DNA of 6,758 nt from Thermoplasmata archaeon (GTDB lineage Archaea; Thermoplasmatota; Thermoplasmata; Sysuiplasmatales; Sysuiplasmataceae), in assembly GCA_021796175.1 (NCBI GenBank), contig JAJYOM010000085.1:1-6758 (forward strand), written 5' to 3'. The stretch's first letter is position 1. The number at the start of each line of letters is the position of its first letter. The notes under the pieces were generated by a model. The model ran no database searches and was not told the origin of the DNA. It was given only the letters and a program-made list of their open reading frames with translations. Of this stretch, positions 1 through 5,860 are shown piece after piece. The position numbers and the translations under genes were made by a program.

Positions 1-10
1 TGGTGATGGC

Positions 11-1813
11 TTATCCGCCAGCTTCCTCCTTCCTCAGATGCCTGACACGCACTGCCTCCCCCTTCCTCTTTTCCATCATTTCAGCTGCGCTCATTGATGC
101 CACCCCTACCGCCATAACTGTCCCGTCCCTTCGTATTATGACTTCGTCACCAATCCGTATGGATTTGCCTGCAGAGACAACACCGGCTGCGAACAGGTTG
201 CCTATAAGCTTGAAATCCGCCATTTCAACCGTGTAATCCGGAATGGAGTTGCATATTGTTTCTGCACCCTGAAGGGTTAGGGATATGACTCCCCTGTGCT
301 CTGTAAGCATACCCATCTGCACTCCGTTCCTGACAATTCTCAGATTCGGGTATCTGCCTGAGAGGCGGGCGCCGGAGAGAATGTCACTTCCGCCGTTTCC
401 GAATTGAAACCTGGCAAGGTTTGAGAGCAGCGACTTCATTCTTCCCTCCCACGAAATTGGGTGCAATCCCTTCACAGAGTCTATGGATTCCGTTATCCTC
501 CTCAGGGATGAAGCCGTTCTCGTGCTCCCTTCAGAAGTGTCCACAAACCTGTTTCCCGCTTCGGCAAGCGCCGCATTGATGAAATCACGCTCATCTGCAA
601 GATGAGAGATGACAAGTGAATAGCTTCCGCTCCTGAGGACATGCCTGAGCATTTCAATCGACCTCTTTTTCTCCTCATGGGACCAGTTGCCTGTGACCGC
701 TATATCGTAGTTCGCAGCTGGAAAAACTGTCTCAAGCTCTTCGGGCACCACACCCAATGGCGAGGTGATCGTTATGAGGTGAACCTGACCTGCGTTTGAT
801 GAAGCCCTTATTGCATCGATGAACATACGGTGAGACTTCGACATGAAGTACGGTTTCCTGTTTGAACAGGGAACGAGCAAGGCTACACTCATCTCTGGCG
901 GTGTATATCTCTCATAGAACCTGTTCACGTACCTCACAATATCCGGCCTTGTGAGTGAATGCTCGGTTGCTGCCCTTATTCTCGTGCGGGCATCAGGCAC
1001 ATACAGTTCGATTGTCCCGTAGTGATTCCTGTCCAGATATCTAAGGAACTCAGTGTTCCAGGGGGAGACTGAAGTTCTCGCTTCTACATATTCGCGCAGT
1101 CTGCCGCCCGAAATTGCCAGTCTGCACCTGTTCATTTCAGCGAGCATCTGGAACCTGTTGTGCCAGAGCGGCATATCCTGCATCCCTGAACTGCAGGCAG
1201 GGCATGCACATACTCCGCTGTCCAGTGCAGAAGCTTCATACACCAGTCCGTCGACAAACACCCTGCCGGTCTGCGCAGAGAGGTCTGCCGATGTGGAATC
1301 AACCAGATCTATGCCAGAGTAAATCAGGAGTGAAAGATTCTGAGGAGTCGCCACGCCCGGAGCATACAGTATCCTGTTGATTCCTGCTTTCCTTCGTGCT
1401 CCCACCGCGGTGCCCGCCATATCATAGGGATCCCTGCAAGCCTCGGGTGCATTTGATATTTCGATGAGCTCAGCAGCCACTCCGTCCAGCTCCTTTTCAA
1501 TTGTCTCATTTGTTCCAAGGGCAACAAACACGGCAGCAGTCCGATCCCTCTGATAGCTCAGTTCTATTCCGCTTATCATAGAGGAGAACGGTATGAAATT
1601 TGGCATGGTGACAACCCCTTTATCAAACTCCACCTTCCTTTCACCCCAAACCATTTCGTTTTTGGAAGCGATAAACTGGACTTTTCCGGTATGAAGCTTC
1701 TTGTCTGCGAGCAGAAGTTCGAACTGATTTCCATACTCGTCACTCTCGCCTGTCTCGGCAAAAAAGCACGCCTGGTACGTTGAAGGTGACTCCACCCAGC
1801 ATGCAGACAGCAT
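11..1813 (-). CDS. arcS: Archaeosine synthase ArcS (TgtA2-type, TGT-like + DUF5591 core + PUA), 600 aa
   Basis: ArcS acts in the cytoplasm on tRNA G15. After the archaeal tRNA-guanine transglycosylase has inserted preQ0, ArcS adds to the nitrile (lysine, in systems using the radical-SAM partner RaSEA) on the way to archaeosine. Residues about 31-300 are TGT-like, with a zinc site of C202, C204, C207 and H218. The ArcS hallmark PCSNRKPY is at 315-322, followed by S325 and H328; this PCxxKPYxxSxxH pattern separates ArcS from true TGT. The C-terminus, about 527-597, reads as an RNA-binding PUA domain (GVVSAGKSIRIGDEVII). Length suits euryarchaeal ArcS. The ATG at 1813 was taken because no other in-frame ATG precedes residue 54; a GTG at residue 7 is possible. 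The first 30 residues precede the conserved FELLLADKK segment and look unconserved. No RaSEA or TGT gene is in the window. Family assignment is firm; the exact start is not. Confidence 0.93.
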   Translation of the reverse strand: MLSACWVESPSTYQACFFAETGESDEYGNQFELLLADKKLHTGKVQFIASKNEMVWGERKVEFDKGVVTMPNFIPFSSMISGIELSYQRDRTAAVFVALGTNETIEKELDGVAAELIEISNAPEACRDPYDMAGTAVGARRKAGINRILYAPGVATPQNLSLLIYSGIDLVDSTSADLSAQTGRVFVDGLVYEASALDSGVCACPACSSGMQDMPLWHNRFQMLAEMNRCRLAISGGRLREYVEARTSVSPWNTEFLRYLDRNHYGTIELYVPDARTRIRAATEHSLTRPDIVRYVNRFYERYTPPEMSVALLVPCSNRKPYFMSKSHRMFIDAIRASSNAGQVHLITITSPLGVVPEELETVFPAANYDIAVTGNWSHEEKKRSIEMLRHVLRSGSYSLVISHLADERDFINAALAEAGNRFVDTSEGSTRTASSLRRITESIDSVKGLHPISWEGRMKSLLSNLARFQFGNGGSDILSGARLSGRYPNLRIVRNGVQMGMLTEHRGVISLTLQGAETICNSIPDYTVEMADFKLIGNLFAAGVVSAGKSIRIGDEVIIRRDGTVMAVGVASMSAAEMMEKRKGEAVRVRHLRKEEAGG

Positions 1814-1872
1814 TTTTAGAGATGAAATATCGCGATCTGATGTCGATCATGGTGGAACGATAGTCCACTGCA

Positions 1873-1880
1873 ATTAAAAG
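1873..1880 (-). promoter_or_regulatory. TATA-like box for arcS
   Basis: On the minus strand this reads CTTTTAAT followed by TG, an AT-rich box in the gap between two divergent genes. Transcription would be expected to start about 26 bases further on, near 1850, giving arcS a leader of about 37 bases. No Shine-Dalgarno sequence is visible before the ATG at 1813. Confidence 0.35.
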
Positions 1881-1910
1881 ATATCATCCGCCGATAATGA
1901 TGGCATCCAG

Positions 1911-1940
1911 CTGCAATGGCGACAGAGCGTCCGGTTGCAG
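1911..1940 (+). promoter_or_regulatory. Inverted repeat upstream of pyrB, possible operator
   Basis: CTGCAA (1911-1916) and TTGCAG (1935-1940) form a perfect 6-base inverted repeat with an 18-base spacer, ending about 10 bases before the pyrB TATA-like box. A third copy, CTGCAA, lies at 1868-1873 beside the arcS box. The position would suit a regulator of either promoter, but the repeat is short and could be chance. Confidence 0.22.
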
Positions 1941-1948
1941 TATACCCC

Positions 1949-1960
1949 TATGATTTAATA
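1949..1960 (+). promoter_or_regulatory. TATA-like box for pyrBI
   Basis: The sequence TATGATTTAATA is the most AT-rich stretch before pyrB. Its centre lies about 26 bases before position 1981, so the transcript would begin within about 10 bases of the ATG at 1991. GGTG at 1983-1986 could serve as a minimal Shine-Dalgarno sequence. Confidence 0.5.
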
Positions 1961-1990
1961 CTGTGAACACATCATCACCAATGGTGTCAG

Positions 1991-2923
1991 ATGGGGAACC
2001 CGCAGTTTTCTGACTTTGTATCCATCAGGGACTTCTCGAAGCAGCAGATTTCACTCGTTCTTAAGAGGGCAAAACAGATGTTGCCGTATGCCTCCGGCGA
2101 GAGGAAAATCCGCCCACTCGACGGCAAGATTCTCGGAACACTCTTCTATGAGCCCTCGACACGCACAAGACTTTCTTTCGAGTCGGCGATGCTCAGACTT
2201 GGGGGCACTGTCATGGGATTTTCCTCGCCGATGGGTACCTCCATAGAGAAGGGGGAGAACCTGTCTGATACGATAAGGGTCACTGAATCATATGCGGACA
2301 TACTCGTTATCAGGCACCCTCTTGAGGGGGCGGCAAGGCTCGCGGCTGACGTGAGCAGCAAGCCGGTAATCAATGCGGGTGATGGTGCGGGGCAGCATCC
2401 CACTCAGACAATACTTGACCTGTTCACTATGCTTGAGTCGAAGGAGAGGCTTGAGGGGTTGAATGTGGTTATACTGGGAGACTTGAAGTTCGGAAGAACC
2501 GTACACTCCCTGTCCGAAGCGCTTGCCACGTTCGGTGCCAATCTGACATTTGTTGCACCACCTTCACTTGAAATGCCAAGGGAAGTCATTGCCGAGATTG
2601 AGTCAAAGGGAATCAAGCCAAAATATGCAACTGCTCTCGAAGATGCAGTCAGGGAGGCTGATATACTCTATGTCACCAGAATTCAGAAGGAGCGTTTCGC
2701 TGATGCAACTGAATATGCAAAGGTGGCAGGCTCGTACAGAATAGACAGCAGGCTGCTGTCGCAGGGCAAGTCAACGCTTTCTGTTATGCATCCTCTTCCG
2801 CGCATAAACGAGATTTCTCCCGAAGTGGACAGCACGCCGCATTCCCTTTACTTCAAACAGGCGGCCAACGGCATACCAGTCAGGATGGCCATACTCTCAA
2901 TGCTTATGGGGGCGGAATTCTGA
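1991..2923 (+). CDS. pyrB: Aspartate carbamoyltransferase catalytic chain, 310 aa
   Basis: PyrB makes N-carbamoyl-L-aspartate from carbamoyl phosphate and aspartate, the committed step of de novo pyrimidine synthesis, in the cytoplasm. The active site is complete. The carbamoyl-phosphate loop STRT is at 56-59, followed by RLSFE. K87, R108, H136 with Q139 (HPTQ), R169 (GDLKFGRT), R230 and the HPLPR loop at 267-271 correspond to E. coli K84, R105, H134/Q137, R167, R229 and P268. The length of 310 matches the family (E. coli about 310). The C-terminal AANGIPVRMAIL stretch is the usual helix-12 signature. The ATG at 1991 leaves only a short N-terminus before the conserved SIRDFS segment, so it is well placed. 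The stop codon overlaps the presumed pyrI start, so the two chains are probably translationally coupled. Confidence 0.97.
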   Translation: MGNPQFSDFVSIRDFSKQQISLVLKRAKQMLPYASGERKIRPLDGKILGTLFYEPSTRTRLSFESAMLRLGGTVMGFSSPMGTSIEKGENLSDTIRVTESYADILVIRHPLEGAARLAADVSSKPVINAGDGAGQHPTQTILDLFTMLESKERLEGLNVVILGDLKFGRTVHSLSEALATFGANLTFVAPPSLEMPREVIAEIESKGIKPKYATALEDAVREADILYVTRIQKERFADATEYAKVAGSYRIDSRLLSQGKSTLSVMHPLPRINEISPEVDSTPHSLYFKQAANGIPVRMAILSMLMGAEF

Positions 2924-3378
2924 AGGAACTGAAAGTCCAGCCGATACGAAACGGGACAGTCATCGATCATATCGAAACCGGGGCAGCACTCACCGTGCTC
3001 AAGATACTAGGTGTCACTGGTGAGAACATAAAGAGCACAATCAGTGTCGCAATGCGTGTCAGGAGCAAGAAGGAGGAGTGGAAGGATATTGTCAAGATTG
3101 AAGACAGGGAACTCGACACGAGGGAGGTGAACAGGATTGCACTGATTGCTCCCCGTGCAACCATCAACATCATCAGGGATTACAATGTGGCTGAGAAGAC
3201 AAAGGTGCAGCTGCCCAGGGTAGTGAAAGGGATAGTGAAATGCGCAAACCCGAACTGCGTTACAAACAGCAACGAACCAGTGGAAACCAGTTTCGATGTC
3301 GTGAATGAAAGGCCGCTGACGCTAAAGTGCCACTTCTGTGAAAGGATACAGTCCCGGGTGGAGAAGTATATCGTATAG
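2920..3378 (+). CDS. pyrI: Aspartate carbamoyltransferase regulatory chain, 152 aa, CTG start proposed
   Basis: PyrI pairs with PyrB to build the allosteric class B ATCase (c6r6 in E. coli). The nucleotide-binding domain keeps the TVIDHI motif at 13-18, K59 in IVKIED and K93 in NVAEK, matching E. coli D19/H20, K60 and K94. This suggests nucleotide control is retained. The zinc domain has C108, C113, C137 and C140, matching E. coli 109, 114, 138 and 141. No ATG, GTG or TTG lies in frame at the N-terminus; the first GTG, at 2995, would delete 25 residues including TVIDHI. The reading frame shows conserved-looking KELKVQPI from 2923, directly after CTG at 2920, which overlaps the pyrB stop as CTGA. 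A G-rich stretch at 2908-2915 could bind the ribosome. ATT at 2917 is the other candidate. Identity is certain; the start codon is an inference. Confidence 0.93.
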   Translation: MKELKVQPIRNGTVIDHIETGAALTVLKILGVTGENIKSTISVAMRVRSKKEEWKDIVKIEDRELDTREVNRIALIAPRATINIIRDYNVAEKTKVQLPRVVKGIVKCANPNCVTNSNEPVETSFDVVNERPLTLKCHFCERIQSRVEKYIV

Positions 3379-3381
3379 TCC

Positions 3382-3492
3382 TTTGTTCAGAAACGGAACT
3401 TCCAGCGGCAGGATGCCGTAAGCAATTCAGTTGTGGTGCAATCGAAAGTATGATATGCCTCTAAAATCGGGTCACTACGCACGCTGAACAAA
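3382..3492. repeat. 9-base inverted repeat flanking the 3' side of pyrI
   Basis: TTTGTTCAG (3382-3390) and CTGAACAAA (3484-3492) are perfect inverted copies 93 bases apart, in the gap after pyrI. They could be the ends of a vanished small element or chance; no target-site duplication is evident. Between them I see no gene and no tRNA. Confidence 0.25.
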
Positions 3493-3510
3493 CAATGCAG
3501 CACAAGGCAT

Positions 3511-4060
3511 TCAGCGCCTTCTGTGGTAGACGGCAACTGCTCCAAATGAGATCCTGGAATCAGGTTTCATGTCCCAGTGCTTCTCGTCATTTCTTCCAAT
3601 ATTCTCTTTGAATCTGGACGGCAGTTATTCCGGAACATTGTCATCGAATGCTCTTTCCCTTGCTTCACGACCGCTTCAACAACCGATTTCATACCCTGCT
3701 TAGCCGCGTAACTCTTCACAGAACTGTAGCTTGGCGGGTCAAAGTCGAGTCTCTGATTCTGGTTTTGGTGTGACAGCCTTTAAACAAACGTGAATACAAA
3801 TGCACCTTCCATTCCCGCCTCAGTTATCGCGCCTAGATGGTCCACGAGATATGGACAAATAACCTTTTGAAATGTAATGTCCCGCATGATGGAGATGCCT
3901 AACGTTTGGATAACATTCCCTTATGAAAATGTGCATAGTGTCTGAACTTCCTCTTCGCTGACAAAGGGCCCGTCAACAAGGGCTGGAACATTCAATACAT
4001 CCACGATAGCCACTCTTGCAATTGAAGAGCGGCGAGGTTACATGAAATAACTGTATATGC
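3511..4060 (-). pseudogene. Decayed gene: C-terminal half of a TIM-barrel, glycoside-hydrolase-like protein
   Basis: Reading the minus strand from high to low coordinates, protein-like pieces follow one another in a sensible order. About 4055-4000 gives SPLFNCKSGYRG. In the next frame, about 3990-3924 gives ALVDGPFVSEEEVQ, then an in-frame TAA (3921-3923). The same frame continues with YLVDHLGAITEAGMEGAFVF and ends in TFV before a second TAA (3780-3782). It resumes as RLDFDPPSYSSVKSYAAKQG to a TGA at 3567-3569. The first frame then returns about 3620-3514 with EKHWDMKPDSRISFGAVAVY and a natural-looking stop at 3511-3513. From memory, segments such as DGPFV, EGxxGAFVFTF, DxxSYxxVK and WxxKPxxxF match the C-terminal part of hypothetical glycosidase-like TIM-barrel proteins (around 350-400 residues, some annotated as abortive infection proteins). 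The N-terminal half is absent. Substrate and function are unknown. Confidence 0.55.
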
Positions 4061-4133
4061 AATCGTTCAGCCCGTGCGGGAAATCAGGTTCGCAGGCACC
4101 TTGTAAGTCCGGGGTCCACACTCGCTTGTTGTA

Positions 4134-4556
4134 TCAGTTGAGCCAGGGTGCTTCCTTTCTCAGCCTCTGCGCTCCGTCTTCCAGAGCTTTCAATGCCCTG
4201 TCGGCCGACTGTGTATTCTCCAGTATGCCGACAAGTATGTAGTTGGAGCTGATGGGGAAGAGCACAAGCTTGCTGCTCTCAAAGGAAGCTACTATGTGGT
4301 CGACCTTGCCATCCTTGACGTCTCCCTTCACCGCCTCGGCAGCGCTGAATACAATTGCGGTCATGGCTGCGAATGTCTCCTTCTTCTGGGGACTTATTGA
4401 ATCGCCCGCAACGAGAAGTCCGGTCCTCGATACAATAGAGCATGACGTAAGCGGCCCTTCAGCCACCAGCTTGTCGAGGATGCGCTCCTCAGTCTTCTTG
4501 TTGGCTGTCTTGCTCTCCACCAAGAAATATTTCAACTCCCGGATTTGTTGATCCAC
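4134..4556 (-). CDS. Roadblock/LC7 domain protein, 140 aa
   Basis: A small cytosolic alpha/beta protein of the Roadblock/LC7 (MglB-like) superfamily. Members dimerise and serve as regulators or platforms for Ras/MglA-type small GTPases. Residues 1-23 are a charged, probably helical lead-in. The Roadblock fold covers about 24-128: first strand and turn LTSCSIVSRTGLLVAGD (36-52), central helix around ETFAAMTAIVFSAAEAVKGD (60-79), then strands VDHIVASFESSKLVLFPI (85-102) and NYILVGIL (105-112), and a closing helix. The start is GTG at 4556; a stop lies four codons upstream in frame, and an overlapping ATG at 4558 is out of frame. No GTPase gene lies nearby, so the partner is unknown. It follows the zinc-ribbon gene on the same strand after about 60 bases, with its own TATA-like box, so it may be a separate transcript. 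Confidence 0.85.
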   Translation of the reverse strand: MDQQIRELKYFLVESKTANKKTEERILDKLVAEGPLTSCSIVSRTGLLVAGDSISPQKKETFAAMTAIVFSAAEAVKGDVKDGKVDHIVASFESSKLVLFPISSNYILVGILENTQSADRALKALEDGAQRLRKEAPWLN

Positions 4557-4573
4557 ATCGTATATTCACAATA

Positions 4574-4583
4574 TAATATTATG
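4574..4583 (-). promoter_or_regulatory. TATA-like box for the Roadblock gene
   Basis: The minus strand reads CATAATATTA within a longer AT-rich run (4569-4583). Placed 24-26 bases before the GTG at 4556, it would give a leaderless or nearly leaderless mRNA, which fits the absence of a Shine-Dalgarno sequence. Confidence 0.5.
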
Positions 4584-4596
4584 CGTCGGCCGCAGA

Positions 4597-4603
4597 ACAA
4601 AAA
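4597..4603 (-). terminator. Oligo-T terminator after the zinc-ribbon gene
   Basis: About 14 bases after the stop codon of the zinc-ribbon gene, the minus strand carries ATTTTTGTT. Archaeal RNA polymerase can terminate at such T tracts without a hairpin. The next promoter follows at once, so termination here makes sense. Confidence 0.4.
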
Positions 4604-4616
4604 TCTACTGGCGGGA

Positions 4617-5498
4617 TCACAGCCTCGAGCCACACTTCCCGCAGAAAGTATCGCCTTCTTCCATCAGGTTGCCGCAAGAAGGGCATGCTGCACCGATCTT
4701 AGCACCACACTTCCTGCAGAAACTGTCCCCTTCGAGAAGCTCGGCACCACAACTTCCGCAGATGCTGATATGCTGATCGGCTGTTGAAGCTGATGCGGCG
4801 TGCTCAGTACGATCCTGTGGTGGAATTGCCTGTATGCTTCCTTCGACTGACCCCGCCGCCATTGTCTTGCTTGCCCTTACAGCCAGTCGCAGTGCACCGT
4901 CGTAGTCTTCTGCATTAAATGCGTTGTCCGCCTCTGCCAGTATGGCCCTGGCTTTGGCTGCAGCAGGGACATCCCCCGCTTTCCCCAGTTCAATTTCAAC
5001 TGAACGCATTGTGAAGCTTGCCTCTGCGTAGTTCTTAGGCAGCTTCTTTTCCACAGAAGCCTTTCCGTTAGCTGGTTGGACAGGAAAATCGTCCGATTTG
5101 ACTGCAGGCGAATTCGCCTGCCGAGCCCCCTGCTGCCTTCCCGCTGGCGACTCAAGAGGCCTGATACCCTTCGCCTTGATGTTGAAAAGTGTCTTCTTTG
5201 CATCCTCTGCAAGTAATCTCGCGTTGGTGAAGTTGCCCATTTCCAGTTCGGCATCCGATTGCCTCACAAACGGTTCTGCAGCCGAAACGTCATATCCCTG
5301 GGCCCTCAGGTTTCTCAGTATAGCCTTGGATGTGACTGATGCATTGTAAGCATCATCCCTCGCCACAGCGGCTGTCATCTTAGTCTGCCGCTTCTTCATC
5401 AGCCTTCCCCTGGCGAAACTCCATTCGATATAACCTGCCAGTATCAGTATGGCGATGAGAAGAGAAACAAAGAATGCAGTCTCCAGGCTAAGTGTCAA
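4617..5498 (-). CDS. Membrane-anchored double zinc-ribbon protein with two helical repeats, about 293 aa
   Basis: Function unknown. Residues here count from the TTG at 5534. One N-terminal membrane segment (about 19-38, FFVSLLIAILILAGYIEW) is followed by basic RGRLMKKRQTK, so the rest should face the cytosol. Two similar helical units follow, about 65-120 and 169-226; each has a pattern of G-D-V, an A-rich helix, then AExxNFTNARLLAEDAKKTL or AEDYDGALRLAVRASKTM. A variable Gln/Pro/Ala linker separates them. The C-terminus has two four-cysteine zinc ribbons: C259, C262, C273, C276 and C284, C287, C298, C301, both CxxCG...FCxKCG. No ATG starts the frame before the membrane segment. I chose TTG at 5498 (residue 13), which has AGGT shortly upstream; the frame opens to TTG at 5534, but the TATA-like box overlaps that codon. 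Such proteins are common in Euryarchaeota and often called zinc-ribbon domain proteins. Confidence 0.85.
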   Translation of the reverse strand: MTLSLETAFFVSLLIAILILAGYIEWSFARGRLMKKRQTKMTAAVARDDAYNASVTSKAILRNLRAQGYDVSAAEPFVRQSDAELEMGNFTNARLLAEDAKKTLFNIKAKGIRPLESPAGRQQGARQANSPAVKSDDFPVQPANGKASVEKKLPKNYAEASFTMRSVEIELGKAGDVPAAAKARAILAEADNAFNAEDYDGALRLAVRASKTMAAGSVEGSIQAIPPQDRTEHAASASTADQHISICGSCGAELLEGDSFCRKCGAKIGAACPSCGNLMEEGDTFCGKCGSRL

Positions 5499-5531
5499 TT
5501 CTAATACCTGTGGGCATAGTCCCCAGGTCAG

Positions 5532-5540
5532 CAAATAAAA
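5532..5540 (-). promoter_or_regulatory. TATA-like box for the zinc-ribbon gene
   Basis: The minus strand reads TTTTATTTG after GTAAG. The expected transcription start is near 5510, about 12 bases before the TTG at 5498. If this is the promoter, the upstream TTG at 5534 cannot be the start on this transcript. Confidence 0.45.
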
Positions 5541-5606
5541 CTTACTGAACCGTTCTCAGAACAGGCTCCCGGGGAATGGCCGACAGCGCTCTAAGCAATT
5601 TAGCAC

Positions 5607-5614
5607 CTTTATAA
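5607..5614 (-). promoter_or_regulatory. Second TATA-like box in the gap between 5S and the zinc-ribbon gene
   Basis: The minus strand reads TTATAAAG, a close match to an archaeal TATA box. Transcription would begin near 5584. It could give the zinc-ribbon gene a longer leader or start an unseen small RNA. No gene was recognised between here and 5540. Confidence 0.35.
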
Positions 5615-5630
5615 CGGCAAACTTCATCGC

Positions 5631-5644
5631 CATCCCGAAGGATG
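5631..5644 (-). other. Small hairpin with a UUCG tetraloop
   Basis: On the minus strand CATCC and GGATG pair around TTCG, a very stable tetraloop. It lies about 30 bases beyond the 5S terminator hairpin and has no T tract after it, so it is not an ordinary terminator. It may be a 3' processing or stability element of the 5S read-through transcript, or chance. Confidence 0.35.
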
Positions 5645-5672
5645 TCGATTAATTTACCTGGGCACTAAACGC

Positions 5673-5688
5673 AAAACCCCTTGCGGGG
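5673..5688 (-). terminator. Terminator hairpin at the 3' end of the 5S rRNA gene
   Basis: The minus strand reads CCCC-GCAA-GGGG followed directly by TTTT: a four-pair G+C stem closed by a GNRA tetraloop and then a T run. It sits exactly where a 120-base 5S rRNA would end. Confidence 0.55.
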
Positions 5689-5798
5689 CCAAGCTTCCCG
5701 TTGGCTCGCGCACAACAGTACCACAGGGAACGTAGGTGGTCTTAACTTCTGGGATCGGACGAGACCAGGTGTGACACCACCACTTTGGCCGTCGTACC
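5677..5798 (-). rRNA. rrf: 5S ribosomal RNA, 3' end atypical
   Basis: The minus strand shows the 5S landmarks in order. It opens with GGTACGACGGCCAAAG, then helix II (GGTGGT pairing with ACCACC). Helix III and its loop follow, with CCTGG and CCGATCCCAGAAGTTAAG; the last ten bases are the near-invariant 5S signature. The loop-E/helix-IV region is TACTGTTGTGCGCGAGCCAACGG and then GAAG (CTGTTG pairs with CAACGG). A promoter lies at the right distance. What is missing is the 3' strand of helix I: GCCGTCGTACC would be expected, but the sequence goes GGGAAGCTTGG and then into the terminator hairpin. The end given is set by the usual length of about 120 bases. It may be a working but divergent 5S, or a copy with a damaged 3' end. 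Isolation from 16S and 23S is known in Thermoplasma relatives. Confidence 0.8.
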
Positions 5799-5825
5799 AT
5801 TCCTGAAAATCAACAATCCGATTCC

Positions 5826-5834
5826 CTATTTATG
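5826..5834 (-). promoter_or_regulatory. TATA box of the 5S rRNA gene
   Basis: The minus strand reads GG-CATAAATAG, the best TATA match in the window. Its centre lies about 32 bases before the proposed 5S 5' end, so transcription would begin a few bases upstream of the mature RNA. Confidence 0.6.
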
Positions 5835-5860
5835 CCTTTGCAGGGACGGATGCGAAATCA

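Noticed and set aside
4071..4080. CCCGTGCGGG as a terminator hairpin for the Roadblock gene.
   Set aside because: The stem is four pairs with a two-base loop, too tight to form well, and no T tract follows.
4041..4133. The Roadblock reading frame stays open for about 31 codons beyond its TGA, which could suggest stop read-through or a longer ancestral protein.
   Set aside because: A run this long is expected by chance in about one case in five, the residues do not continue the Roadblock fold, and the protein already ends after its last helix.
4060..4133. Possible tRNA: an anticodon-loop-like CTTGTAA and a GGTTCG occur near each other on the plus strand.
   Set aside because: The order is wrong for a tRNA (GGTTC lies before the loop), the flanking stems do not pair, and no acceptor stem can be drawn.
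5563..5640. A 25-codon frame on the minus strand beginning MAMKFAVIKV in the 5S to zinc-ribbon gap.
   Set aside because: Its ATG lies inside the UUCG hairpin, upstream of the TATA-like box at 5607-5614 rather than behind a promoter, and it has no clear ribosome binding site. The length is unremarkable.
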